Below are positions 25,203 to 33,614 of a DNA stretch of 47,701 bases, piece after piece. The first letter of the stretch is position 1, and each line of letters begins with the position of its first letter. Origin of the DNA: Streptomyces rugosispiralis (GTDB lineage Bacteria; Actinomycetota; Actinomycetes; Streptomycetales; Streptomycetaceae). The notes beneath the pieces were generated by a model, which was not told the DNA's origin, ran no database searches, and saw only the letters and a program-made list of their open reading frames with translations. The stretch covers positions 1 through 47,701 of the forward strand of contig NZ_JANIAA010000058.1 in the NCBI RefSeq assembly GCF_024505145.1. Reading direction: 5' to 3'. The translations under genes were made by a program, and so were the position numbers.

Positions 25203-25874
25203 TCAGTCGCCGGTACGCCGCAGAACGCCGTCGATGAGGCAGTCCAGCCCGAAGAGGAACTGCTCGTCGCTGGGCAGCGTGGTCATCTCCTCGGCGAGCT
25301 CCACCATGTGCGGGAAGTCCTCGCGCGGCAGGGTCCCGTAGAAGTGCCTGCGCCGGCGCCGCAGCTCCGCCGCCTCGGGGTGGTCCGCCTTCCCCCACGG
25401 GCGGGGCGCCTGATAGCTGGCGAAACCCAGGCTGTACTGCACGATCAGACCGTAGACACGCACCGCGTCCCGGTCCCCGAACCCCGCCTCGCGCAGCCTC
25501 CCGATGACCGCCTCGAACGCGCCCCGCATGGACCGCGGGCCGGTGCTCACCCGGGTGGAGAAGAGCCGCACGATGCTGGGGTGTTCCCGCATCATCTCCA
25601 GGAAGGCCAGCGCGAGGGCCCGTACGACCGCCTCGGGCGAGGTCTCCTCGGCGGTGGGCAGCCGGAAGTTCCCCATGACGTAGTCGGCGATCCCGTCGAG
25701 GATCTCCTCCTTGCCGCGGAAGTAGCTGTAGAGCGTCATCGCGCCCACGCCGAGATCCGCGGCGAGCCGCCGGATCGTCAGGACGTCGATGTCCTCCTCG
25801 TCGCAGATCCGGGTGGCCACCTCGATGATCCGCTCAGCGGTGAGCGCCCTGCCACGCGACCGCTGACCCGCCAC
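25203..25874 (-). CDS. TetR-family repressor of the catabolic cluster
   Basis: A 223-residue TetR protein. The N-terminal helix-turn-helix reads LTIRRLAADLGVGAMTLYSY followed by FRGKEEI; the rest is a TetR C-terminal helical ligand-binding region. GTG 25874 has GAGGAG upstream. It lies downstream of the aldolase gene on the same strand, and upstream of the MHS transporter gene. Two CGTACA half-sites (25925-25930 and 25937-25942) precede it, hinting at autoregulation. Confidence 0.9.
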   Translation of the reverse strand: MAGQRSRGRALTAERIIEVATRICDEEDIDVLTIRRLAADLGVGAMTLYSYFRGKEEILDGIADYVMGNFRLPTAEETSPEAVVRALALAFLEMMREHPSIVRLFSTRVSTGPRSMRGAFEAVIGRLREAGFGDRDAVRVYGLIVQYSLGFASYQAPRPWGKADHPEAAELRRRRRHFYGTLPREDFPHMVELAEEMTTLPSDEQFLFGLDCLIDGVLRRTGD

Positions 25875-25924
25875 TGGGACTCTCCTCTTCGCACACCACC
25901 GGGGACCGGCGACACCGACGCCGT

Positions 25925-25942
25925 CGTACACCACACCGTACA
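25925..25942. promoter_or_regulatory. Paired CGTACA half-sites before the TetR gene
   Basis: CGTACA occurs at 25925-25930 and 25937-25942 as a direct pair, 51 bp upstream of the TetR start. The same GTAC core forms the palindromes near 25113 and 29075. This arrangement is weaker than those palindromes. Confidence 0.4.
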
Positions 25943-25966
25943 GGCGTCCCGCCGATCGGGCGGCGG

Positions 25967-27031
25967 TCAGGAGGTGTTGTCCGAGCGGGCGGCCAGGTCG
26001 AGCGCGATGTCCGTGATCATGTCCTCCTGACCGCCGACCATCGCACGGCGGCCGACCTCGACCAGGATCGCGCGGGTGTCCAGGCCATGGCGGACCGCGG
26101 CGGCCTCGGCGTGGCGCAGGAAGCTGGAGTACACGCCCGCGTAGCCGAGGGTGAGGGTCTCGCGGTCGACGCGCACCTCGCGGTCCTGGAGTGGCCGTAC
26201 GAGGTCATCGGCGGCGTCCATCAGGGGGAACAGGTCGCAGCCGTGCTTCCAGCCCATCAGGTCGGCGACGGCGATGAACGCCTCCAGCGGGCAGTTGCCC
26301 GCCCCCGCGCCCTGGCCCGCGAGCGAGGCGTCGACGCGGGTGACGCCGTTCTCCACGGCCACCACGGTGTTGGCCACGCCGAGGGCGAGGTTGTGATGGG
26401 CGTGGATGCCGAGTTCGGTGCCCGGGTCGAGCACATCGCGGTAGGCGCGGAAGCGGTCGCGGACACCGTCCATGGTGAGCCGGCCGCCGGAGTCGGTGAC
26501 GTACACACAGTGGGCACCGTAGGACTCCATCAGCCGTGCCTGGCGGGCGAGTTCGGCCGGTTCCGCCATATGCGACATCATCAGGAACCCGGCCACGTCC
26601 ATGCCCATCTCGCGGGCGGCGGCGATGTGCTGGGCGGAGATGTCGGCCTCGGTGCAGTGGGTGGCGACGCGCACGGAGCGGATGCCGAGGGCGTGGGCCT
26701 GCCTGAGATCGTGCAACGTGCCGATGCCCGGCAGCAGCAGGGTGGTGGGGATCGCCGTGCCGGTGGCCCCGACGACGGCCTCGATCCAGTCCCAGTCGGT
26801 GTGGGCGCCGATTCCGTAGGTGACGCTGGAGCCGGACAGGCCGTCGCCGTGGGCAATCTCGATGGCGGCCACCCCGGCGGCGTCCAGCGCGGCGGCGATG
26901 GTGCCGGCCTGCTCGACGGTGTAGCGGTGGCGGATGGCGTGCATGCCGTCCCGCAGGGTCACGTCCTGGACGTAGAGGGCGGGCGGGACGGGCGGGGTGC
27001 CGTCGGTCGCGTCGCCGTCGGTCGTGGTCAT
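25967..27031 (-). CDS. mhpE: 4-Hydroxy-2-oxovalerate aldolase
   Basis: A 354-residue DRE-TIM metallolyase: VQDVTLRDGMHAIRH near the N-terminus, IEIAHGDGLSGSS, and metal-ligand histidines in GIHAHHNLALG. The C-terminal part matches the family's DmpFG-type communication domain. It splits 4-hydroxy-2-oxopentanoate (or the next homologue) into pyruvate and an aldehyde. The start overlaps the stop of the aldehyde dehydrogenase gene as ATGA, and the two proteins usually form a complex that channels the aldehyde. Confidence 0.93.
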   Translation of the reverse strand: MTTTDGDATDGTPPVPPALYVQDVTLRDGMHAIRHRYTVEQAGTIAAALDAAGVAAIEIAHGDGLSGSSVTYGIGAHTDWDWIEAVVGATGTAIPTTLLLPGIGTLHDLRQAHALGIRSVRVATHCTEADISAQHIAAAREMGMDVAGFLMMSHMAEPAELARQARLMESYGAHCVYVTDSGGRLTMDGVRDRFRAYRDVLDPGTELGIHAHHNLALGVANTVVAVENGVTRVDASLAGQGAGAGNCPLEAFIAVADLMGWKHGCDLFPLMDAADDLVRPLQDREVRVDRETLTLGYAGVYSSFLRHAEAAAVRHGLDTRAILVEVGRRAMVGGQEDMITDIALDLAARSDNTS

Positions 27032-27993
27032 CGTGCGGCCTCCTCGCCGGAGCGGTGTGCGGCCAGGCGCTCCGCGGTGCGCAGCGCGGCCGAGGTCATG
27101 ATGTCGAGGTTTCCGGCGTAGGCCGGGAGGTAGTGGGCGGCTCCCTCGACCTCGAGGAAGACCGAGACCTTCACCGCGTCGGTGTGCGCGGCCTCGGCGG
27201 GCAGCAGGGAGCGCATCGGGTCGCCCGGCCCCACCTGGTCGAACTGCACCTTCTGCTTGAGGCGGTAGCCGGGCACATACGCCTGGACGCGGCCGACCAT
27301 CTCCTCGACGGAGGCCGTGACCTCCTCGGTGGCGCAGCCCGAGACCAGGCAGTGCACGGTGTCGCGCATGATCAGGGGCGGTTCGGCGGGGTTGAGGATG
27401 ATGATGGCCTTGCCACGGGCGGCGCCGCCGACGCGCTCGATGGCGGCGGCGGTGGTCTCGGTGAACTCGTCGATGTTGGCGCGGGTGCCGGGGCCCGCGG
27501 AGCGGGAGGAGATGGAGGCGACGATCTCCCCGTAGTGGACGGGGGCGACCGCGCCGACCGCGGCCACGATCGGGATCGTGGCCTGGCCACCGCAGGTGAC
27601 CATGTTGACGTTGGGCGCGTCGAGGTGGGCGTCGCCGTTGACCGGGGGCACCACATAGGGGCCGATGGCGGCCGGGGTGAGGTCGACGAGAGTGCGGCCG
27701 AGGGGGCGCAGCACCTCCTCGTGGCGCTTGTGGGCACCGGCGGAGGTGGCGTCGAAGACGATGTCCACGTCGGCGAACTCGTCCATCGCCACCAGCCCGT
27801 CAACGCCCTCGTGGGTGGTGGCCACCTTCAGGCGGCGGGCGCGGGCCAGGCCGTCGGAGGCGGGATCGATCCCGGCCATCGCGGTGATCTCCAGGGTGTC
27901 GGAGAGCCGCAGCACCTTGATCAGGAGGTCGGTGCCGATGTTGCCGGAGCCGATGATCGCCACTTTGGTGCGGGTGTTGGTCTCGCTGCTCAC
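27028..27993 (-). CDS. mhpF: Acylating acetaldehyde dehydrogenase
   Basis: A 321-residue enzyme with Rossmann motif VAIIGSGNIGTDLLIKVLR, TSAGAHKRHEEVL, the active-site Cys in MVTCGGQATIP, and the typical SISSRSAGPGTRANIDEFTE. It converts acetaldehyde or propanal from the aldolase to acyl-CoA with NAD+. GTG 27993 has GGAAGGAG upstream and overlaps the hydratase stop. Middle gene of the hydratase-dehydrogenase-aldolase operon. Confidence 0.94.
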   Translation of the reverse strand: MSSETNTRTKVAIIGSGNIGTDLLIKVLRLSDTLEITAMAGIDPASDGLARARRLKVATTHEGVDGLVAMDEFADVDIVFDATSAGAHKRHEEVLRPLGRTLVDLTPAAIGPYVVPPVNGDAHLDAPNVNMVTCGGQATIPIVAAVGAVAPVHYGEIVASISSRSAGPGTRANIDEFTETTAAAIERVGGAARGKAIIILNPAEPPLIMRDTVHCLVSGCATEEVTASVEEMVGRVQAYVPGYRLKQKVQFDQVGPGDPMRSLLPAEAAHTDAVKVSVFLEVEGAAHYLPAYAGNLDIMTSAALRTAERLAAHRSGEEAAR

Positions 27994-28823
27994 CGGTGGT
28001 CTCCTTCCGGGGCGAACCCGACTCCTACCGTGCCCAGGTCCGAGATACTGGCGTGGAACACATCGCCCGGGGCGGCCGGGACCATCGGCCCCAGGGCCCC
28101 GGTCAGGACGAGGTCGCCCGCCCGCAGCGGGTCGCCCCGCTCGGCGAGGGCCGAGGCCAGCCAGACGGCCGCGTTGAGGGGGCCGCCGAGGCAGTCGGCG
28201 CCGGTCCCGTCGGAGGCCGGCTCGCCGTTGCGCGTCATGGTCATCCGCACCGAGCGCAGGTCGAGCCCGGACAGTGGCACCGGGCGGGCGCCGAGGACGT
28301 ACAGCCCGCAGGAGGCGTTGTCGGCGACGGTGTCCACGATGGAGATGTCCCAGTCCCGCACCCGGCTGTCGACGATCTCCAGCGCGGGCAGCGCGAAGTC
28401 GGTGGCGCGCAGCAGGTCCACGACGGTGCAGTGGCGGTGTGGCAGATCGCCGCCGAGCACGAGCGCCACCTCGGCCTCCACCTTGGGCTGGAGCAGCCGC
28501 CCGGCGGGCACCTCGCCCCCCTCCGGCACCGCCGTGTCGGCGAAGAGCGCGCCGAAGTCCGGCTGGTCGACACCGAGTTGGCGCTGTACGGCCGGAGACG
28601 TCAAGCCGATCTTCCGGCCGACGATCCGGCGGCCGGTGGCCTCTTCGCGTCGCAGGTTGAGCCGCTGCACCGCGTAGGCGGACTCGATGTCGCCGTCGTC
28701 CAGGAGCGTGCGCACCGGCGCGCAGGCGATCCCGTCGCGGGCGGCGCCCGCGAGTGCGTCGGCGGCCTTGACCACGGCCCCGGGGAGGGGGTCCGTCGGG
28801 ACGTGGTCGGGAACATTCGGCAC
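27990..28823 (-). CDS. mhpD: 2-Keto-4-pentenoate hydratase
   Basis: A 277-residue member of the hydratase/fumarylacetoacetase-like family: GRKIGLTSPAVQRQLGVDQP, QPKVEAEVALVLGGDL and LEIVDSRVRDWDISI carry the expected Glu and Asp residues for metal binding. It hydrates 2-oxopent-4-enoate to 4-hydroxy-2-oxopentanoate. It is the first gene of the operon; its promoter region (28882-28935) is described separately. Confidence 0.93.
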   Translation of the reverse strand: MPNVPDHVPTDPLPGAVVKAADALAGAARDGIACAPVRTLLDDGDIESAYAVQRLNLRREEATGRRIVGRKIGLTSPAVQRQLGVDQPDFGALFADTAVPEGGEVPAGRLLQPKVEAEVALVLGGDLPHRHCTVVDLLRATDFALPALEIVDSRVRDWDISIVDTVADNASCGLYVLGARPVPLSGLDLRSVRMTMTRNGEPASDGTGADCLGGPLNAAVWLASALAERGDPLRAGDLVLTGALGPMVPAAPGDVFHASISDLGTVGVGFAPEGDHR

Positions 28824-28881
28824 GGGCTACCTCCTGGAGAAGAACACGGGGCCGGGGCCCGGCGCTCCCGATATGGCCTCC

Positions 28882-28911
28882 GGTATAGACGCGCCGCCCA
28901 CCACGAGCCAA
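28882..28911 (-). promoter_or_regulatory. Putative promoter of the hydratase operon
   Basis: On the minus strand TTGGCT (28906-28911) and TATACC (28882-28887) are 18 bases apart, a plausible -35/-10 pair about 60 bp before the hydratase start. The palindrome at 28915-28935 abuts its upstream side. Confidence 0.45.
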
Positions 28912-28914
28912 CTT

Positions 28915-28935
28915 TCGTTCCGTCACACGGAACGA
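28915..28935. promoter_or_regulatory. Perfect 9-bp-arm palindrome, IclR-like operator candidate
   Basis: TCGTTCCGT-CAC-ACGGAACGA is a perfect inverted repeat just upstream of the putative hydratase promoter. IclR-type regulators of aromatic catabolism often bind TTCCG...CGGAA sequences. No IclR gene is in the window, and the sequence differs from the GTAC palindromes linked to the TetR gene. Confidence 0.6.
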
Positions 28936-29053
28936 GGCAGGTGGCGACGGAACGCGTGAGGTGACCCTGACCTCGCGTACCCGCGTCCGTCCAGCGGCCC
29001 GTACCGCCTGACGGAACACTCCGGGCAAACGGCCCGTCCCCGCCGAACACCTC

Positions 29054-29087
29054 TTGACGGCGCCCAAGGAGTTCCGTACAAAGTACG
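29054..29087 (+). promoter_or_regulatory. Promoter with overlapping palindromic operator before the hydrolase
   Basis: TTGACG (29054-29059) and TACAAA (29077-29082) are 17 bases apart, a good -35/-10 pair. The palindrome CGTAC-AAA-GTACG (29075-29087) covers the -10, so a bound repressor would block RNA polymerase. The same element is found before the MHS transporter. Start codon is 46 bp downstream. Confidence 0.7.
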
Positions 29088-29132
29088 ACCAGAAGTGCGG
29101 GCTCACTTCCCCGCCACGTCAGGAGAGTGCAT

Positions 29133-29933
29133 ATGCTGACCGCCCACTACGCCTCCAGCCGGTTCGGCCAACTGCACTACGTCGAGTGCGGCGAGGGCGA
29201 GCCGGTGCTGCTGCTCCACCAGACCCCGCGGTCCTGGGCCGAGTACCGCGATGTGCTTCCGCTGCTCGGCGCCACGCACCGGGCGATCGCGATGGACACC
29301 GTCGGCTACGGGGCGTCGGCGAAGCCTGCGGACGATCAGAGCGTCGAGATGTTCGCCGACGGGGTCGAGGACCTGGTGGACGGGCTCGGACTCGATGCGT
29401 TCCACCTGGTCGGACACCACACCGGTGGAGTGATCGCGGTGGAGGTGGCCGCTCGTCTGGGCTCCCGGGTGCGGAGCCTGACGCTCTCCGCGACCCCGTT
29501 CATCACCCCGGAGAAGCGCGCCCGCGCGGTGTGGAGACGCCCGGTCGACTGGGTGCCGCCGAAGCCGGACGGCTCCCACCTCATGGAGTTGTGGAACCGG
29601 CGCAGCCACTTCTACCAGCCGGGTCAGGAGGCCGCGCTCAACCGCTTCATGGCCGACGCCCTGCGGGTGCTGGACCGGGTGGAGGACGGGCATATCGCCA
29701 TCCGGCTGTTCGCGATGGACGAGCGGCTGCCACGGATCACCGCCCCGGCCACGGTCATCTGCGGACAGGAGGACGACCCGTCGATGCCCAGCTTCGAGCC
29801 GATGGTGCGGGCGTTGTCGGCGAAGGGGCATATCGTGCCCGGGGCCGGTGTGCCGTTTCCCGAACAGCGTCCGGAGGAGTTCGCCCGGCTCGTACGGGAG
29901 GCCGTCGCGTCCGCCGAGGTGGCGGGCGGCTGA
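29133..29933 (+). CDS. Alpha/beta-hydrolase fold protein lacking the usual catalytic triad
   Basis: A 266-residue protein with the alpha/beta-hydrolase pattern (PVLLLHQTPRSWAEYRDVLP, AMDTVGYGASAKP). At the nucleophile elbow it reads G-H-H-T-G, with His96 where Ser, Asp or Cys is expected. Near the C-terminus, where GHxxxxExPEEF is usual, it reads GVPFPEQRPEEF, with Val in place of the catalytic His. ATG 29133 has AGGAGAG upstream. Divergent from the lower meta-cleavage operon, where a C-C bond hydrolase would be expected. It may be a related enzyme with a different mechanism, or non-catalytic. Confidence 0.88.
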   Translation: MLTAHYASSRFGQLHYVECGEGEPVLLLHQTPRSWAEYRDVLPLLGATHRAIAMDTVGYGASAKPADDQSVEMFADGVEDLVDGLGLDAFHLVGHHTGGVIAVEVAARLGSRVRSLTLSATPFITPEKRARAVWRRPVDWVPPKPDGSHLMELWNRRSHFYQPGQEAALNRFMADALRVLDRVEDGHIAIRLFAMDERLPRITAPATVICGQEDDPSMPSFEPMVRALSAKGHIVPGAGVPFPEQRPEEFARLVREAVASAEVAGG

Positions 29934-29946
29934 CGACGGCGTGGCG

Positions 29947-31077
29947 TCAGGGCGCTCCTGGCCCGGGGAACAGCGAGCGGTAGAAGGGGGTCGCGCGGAA
30001 CCCGTCCCCGTGGTGGGTCGAACCCCAGCTCAACGGCACCGCCGGGCCGTCGGTCCGGTGCAGCTCGCCGGTGAGCGCGTAGTCGGGGTGCACACCGTCG
30101 TCGCTCAGCGTCGTGGTGAAGTCGAACACGAACCGGTCGCCCGGCCGCACCGACAGGCCCTCCTCCGCCAGTGGCGCGTAGACCGGGGCCCAACTGCTCG
30201 ACTGCGTCAGCGAGTCGATGGGCTCGTCGTCCTCGGCCACCCACAGCCGCATGCCCAGCGCGAGCCCGGAGACGTTGCCCGCTCGCGTGAACGTCAGCTC
30301 GGCGCCGTCGGTGCCCTCCGGGTCCAGGTCGCCGTTGAACTCCAGCGGCTCCACCTCGACGGCACCGGACAGATACGACCGCTCCCGCACCGCCGGATTG
30401 TCCTGCACCCCCTCGACGGCCACCCGCAGATCGAAGGGACGGCCCACCGAGGCGAACACCTCCTCCACATAGCGGAGGACGAGAGTCGGAAACCCGGGGT
30501 GCTCGCCCAGGTACGCGCTGTCCAGGTCCAGCGCGACGGCCGTGGTGGCGCTGCGGTGCGGGATGAACACCCCGTCGGGCTTCACCAGCCGCTTCCGCGC
30601 GTCCCGCAGCACGGACCCCGCGCCCTCGGAGCCGGCGAGCGTGCCGATGATCTCCGAGACGCACACGTCGACGGGCTCGGGCAGCTCGATCTCGGTGGAC
30701 AGCCCCTCCACCACCGTGATCCGGTCGGCGAAACCCGCCTGCTCGATGTTCTTCCGGGCGATCCGCGCGGACTTGGGGATGACCTCCACGGCCCACACAT
30801 GCCGCGCTCCGGCACGGGCGGCGGCCAGCGCCCACACCGCGTCCTGCCCCGTGCCGATATCAACCACGGTCCGGCCGGGGGCGTAGCGCCGGACGGCGTC
30901 GGAGTACGCGCTCATCCGGCGCTTGTCCTTGATCATCGCCTCGTACGCGACCTCGTCGTACACCGGATACTCGCCGATCGACGGCCACAGCCATACCGGG
31001 CTCGACTCGATATCGCACGCCCGCACCGGCACCTTGCATCCCGGCGCGGCCAACTCCGCGACGAAAGAATGATGCAT
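29947..31077 (-). CDS. PRMT-like SAM-dependent methyltransferase
   Basis: A 376-residue class I methyltransferase with the layout of type I protein arginine methyltransferases. A YDEVAYEAMIKDKRRMSAY segment precedes the SAM motif VVDIGTGQDAVWALAAARAG (about residue 70). A double-Glu-type loop VSEIIGTLAGSEG follows near 140, and the C-terminal half is a beta-barrel-like region ending in WGSTHHGDGF. Protein-arginine methyltransferases are rare in bacteria; whether the substrate is a protein or small molecule is open. It is convergent with the preceding hydrolase (13-bp gap) and has a long AT-rich upstream region. Confidence 0.82.
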   Translation of the reverse strand: MHHSFVAELAAPGCKVPVRACDIESSPVWLWPSIGEYPVYDEVAYEAMIKDKRRMSAYSDAVRRYAPGRTVVDIGTGQDAVWALAAARAGARHVWAVEVIPKSARIARKNIEQAGFADRITVVEGLSTEIELPEPVDVCVSEIIGTLAGSEGAGSVLRDARKRLVKPDGVFIPHRSATTAVALDLDSAYLGEHPGFPTLVLRYVEEVFASVGRPFDLRVAVEGVQDNPAVRERSYLSGAVEVEPLEFNGDLDPEGTDGAELTFTRAGNVSGLALGMRLWVAEDDEPIDSLTQSSSWAPVYAPLAEEGLSVRPGDRFVFDFTTTLSDDGVHPDYALTGELHRTDGPAVPLSWGSTHHGDGFRATPFYRSLFPGPGAP

Positions 31078-31656
31078 CGTTCAACCTTTCCCTGGGCGAC
31101 TTTTCGAGACCAGCATGCCAGCCCTAAAAACCCGGAATTCCCTAGGATTAGAATGCGCCATGAATGAATAAAGTCCGAACATAGCACTGTTAAAGCAATA
31201 CCAAAGCACCCCGGCGCGACGCGACCGAACACCCCTTGCCGTGCCTGGCCGGGCACCGCGGCCAGGCCCGCTCGGGCGCCGCGCGAACAGGCCCGCGGAA
31301 CAGACACATGGGGAGGGATTGACATGTTCACGACCACGCGGGGGTTGATTCGGGGAGTGAATTCGGCTGAATTTCGCGACTGGCCCGCCATATCCAGCCC
31401 CGGGCCGTCCGAAAATAATCGTCACTAATATTATTAGCGCGACAACCTTTCAGCGGAGAATTGCGTCCGGAGCGGGAGGGGCCGGCGCCGGGCGGGTGGG
31501 ATCGGCGGCACGGCCCGCCAAGTCGGCTTCGACGTCCGCCCGTTCCGCCCTCAACGGATCAGGTGCCGTTCATCTGGCCGCCCCCGCGTGGTCACAGGTC
31601 TTGACCACAGTGCGGGCCGGGGTCACCGATTCTTCACATGACGCGCGGGAGGGCGA
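31078..31656. promoter_or_regulatory. 579-bp divergent gap with an AT-rich palindrome
   Basis: No supported gene. The part next to the methyltransferase (31085-31210) is unusually AT-rich for this DNA and should hold its promoter. CTAATA-T-TATTAG at 31425-31437 is a perfect 13-bp palindrome in GC-rich surroundings. The phosphoesterase promoter should lie in 31440-31640. Confidence 0.5.
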
Positions 31657-33534
31657 ATGGACGCGACGGACCGCAACCATCTGGGCAGACGGACACTTTT
31701 GCGGGCCACCGCCGTGATACCGGCCGCGGGCACGGTGGCCGTCGCGTCGGGGACGACGCCCGGTCACGCCGCCACCCCGAAGCCCGGCGGCCACCACTAC
31801 GACTCCGCGTCACCGCGGTTCAGCCTCGCGATCCTGCCGGACACGCAGTACCTCTTCGACGCCGACAGCTCCGACCCGGAACCGCTCCGGGCGACCTTCC
31901 GGTACCTGGTGTCCCAGCGCGAGGACGCCAACTTCGCCTTCATGGCGCACCTGGGCGATGTCACGGAGCACGGTTCGCGGGAGGAGATCTCGCTGGCCGC
32001 GACGGTGTTCGGGACCATCCACGGCAAGGTCCCCTACAGCGTGCTCGCCGGCAACCACGACATCGACTCCGGGACCGACGACCAGCGCGGCGACAGCGCC
32101 TATCTCGACGCCTTCGGCCCGCGGCGGTTCTCGTCCATGCCCACCTTCGGCGGCGCCTCGGCCGACGGCTACAACAGCTACCACGTGCTGCGCGCGGGCG
32201 GCCGGGAGTGGCTGGTCCTCGCGCTCGACTGGCGGGTCTCCGCCTCCGGTCTTGGATGGGCGCGGAAGGTGCTCGACACGCACCCCACCCTGCCCGCGAT
32301 CCTCACCACCCACGACCTGGCCTGGGCGGACGACGACGGCGCCGCACAGCTCTCGGACAACGGCCGTCGGCTGTGGGACGGCCTCATCCGCGGCAACGAC
32401 CAGATCTTCCTCGCGCTGGGCGGGCACTACTGGCCCCCTGGGCGCACCGTACTGACCAACGACGCGGGTCACGAGGTCCACGTCCACATCACCAACTACC
32501 AGGACCGGTACTACGGCGGCGCCGGGATGATCCGCCGCTACGCCTTCGACCTGGTCCGTAACGTGATCGACGTGGAGACCTTCTCGCCCTGGTTCCTCAG
32601 CCGGGATCCGGAGAAGCGCACACCTCTGGAGGCGGAGACCATCGAGCTGACCGGGCCCGCCGACCGGTTCAGCCTGAGCGTCGACTTCGAGCGGCGCTTC
32701 GCCGGCTTCGCGCCGGTCGTGCCGCGCGAGCCGCGCCCGGCGTCCGCGGTGATGCCGCGCGGCACCCTCGCGTACTGGCGCTTCGACGCCTCGGGAACCG
32801 CCTCCCGGGCGACGGACGCGGACACCCCCGTCGGTACGGACACGGTGATCCGCGATCTGTCCGGCCACGGCAACGACCTCCGGGTGACGCGGCTGCACGA
32901 CAGCGCGCCCGAGATCCTGACCTGGTCCGGCGAGCACCACGGCGACCAGCCGGCCCATGCCAGTCTGCGCTTCGAGGGCGGAAAGGCCCCCGACCGCGGC
33001 GCGGTCCTGACCACCTCCGGCACGGCACCGCTGAACTCCGAGAAGTTCACCGGCGGTTACACCATCGAGACGTATCTCAAGCTCCCGGACCCCTTCGAGG
33101 GCGACCACGCCTGGATGGGCATCCTCAGCTGGGAGGGCCGCAACGGCGACGCGGGCAAGACCACCGGCTGGTCACCCGACGAGCCGACGTGCAGCCTCAA
33201 TGTGACCCCCGAACGCTTCCTCCAGTTCGTGGTCTACCCGCAGCTGCAGGACGCCGATCCCACCTCCTGGAGCCACGCCCTGCCGGTGGGCCGGTGGACC
33301 CATGTCGCGGTCGTCAACGACGGCCACCACACCGTGGTGTATGTCGACGGCTCGAAGATCGCCCGCAATCCGAGCCAGCCGTCGACGGGGATCGCCACCC
33401 TCGGCAAACCCTTCGTGATCGGTGCCACCCAGTTCGATGAGAAGTTCGGCCAGAGCTTCTACGGCTGGATCGGCGACACCCGCATCGTGAAACGAGCCCT
33501 GCGGCCAGAGGACTTCATGACCGCCCCCGCCTAG
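31657..33534 (+). CDS. Tat-exported metallophosphoesterase with LamG-like domain
   Basis: A 625-residue secreted protein. The N-terminus has a twin-arginine signal (LGRRTLLRATAV, then a hydrophobic run to about residue 40). The calcineurin-like phosphoesterase domain (about 50-310) shows ILPDTQY, HLGDVTEHG, LAGNHDIDSG, THDLAW and GGHYW metal-binding motifs. The C-terminal 250 residues (LAYWRFDASG..., GGYTIETYLKLP, VVYVDGSKIARNPSQ, GWIGDTRIVKRAL) form a LamG/concanavalin-like fold that probably binds sugar or wall polymer. Its substrate outside the cell is unknown; phosphate release is plausible. Single gene, followed 80 bp later by another secreted hydrolase. Confidence 0.92.
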   Translation: MDATDRNHLGRRTLLRATAVIPAAGTVAVASGTTPGHAATPKPGGHHYDSASPRFSLAILPDTQYLFDADSSDPEPLRATFRYLVSQREDANFAFMAHLGDVTEHGSREEISLAATVFGTIHGKVPYSVLAGNHDIDSGTDDQRGDSAYLDAFGPRRFSSMPTFGGASADGYNSYHVLRAGGREWLVLALDWRVSASGLGWARKVLDTHPTLPAILTTHDLAWADDDGAAQLSDNGRRLWDGLIRGNDQIFLALGGHYWPPGRTVLTNDAGHEVHVHITNYQDRYYGGAGMIRRYAFDLVRNVIDVETFSPWFLSRDPEKRTPLEAETIELTGPADRFSLSVDFERRFAGFAPVVPREPRPASAVMPRGTLAYWRFDASGTASRATDADTPVGTDTVIRDLSGHGNDLRVTRLHDSAPEILTWSGEHHGDQPAHASLRFEGGKAPDRGAVLTTSGTAPLNSEKFTGGYTIETYLKLPDPFEGDHAWMGILSWEGRNGDAGKTTGWSPDEPTCSLNVTPERFLQFVVYPQLQDADPTSWSHALPVGRWTHVAVVNDGHHTVVYVDGSKIARNPSQPSTGIATLGKPFVIGATQFDEKFGQSFYGWIGDTRIVKRALRPEDFMTAPA

Positions 33535-33614
33535 TGTCTTCCGGATCGGAGGGGGTAGGTGGCGTTCGTTCCACCCGATCAACGCCGCCCTCCCCCTACG
33601 GCCAGGAGAGACAC

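Noticed and set aside
27028..29106. A 692-residue frame extending the aldehyde dehydrogenase upstream
   Set aside because: The extension is the antisense/shifted shadow of the hydratase gene; GTG 27993 has a good ribosome site and matches the family start.
31081..31161. A 26-residue frame (MAHSNPREFRVF...) just before the PRMT-like gene, as a possible peptide substrate
   Set aside because: No ribosome site, no conserved features, and the region is AT-rich leader sequence.
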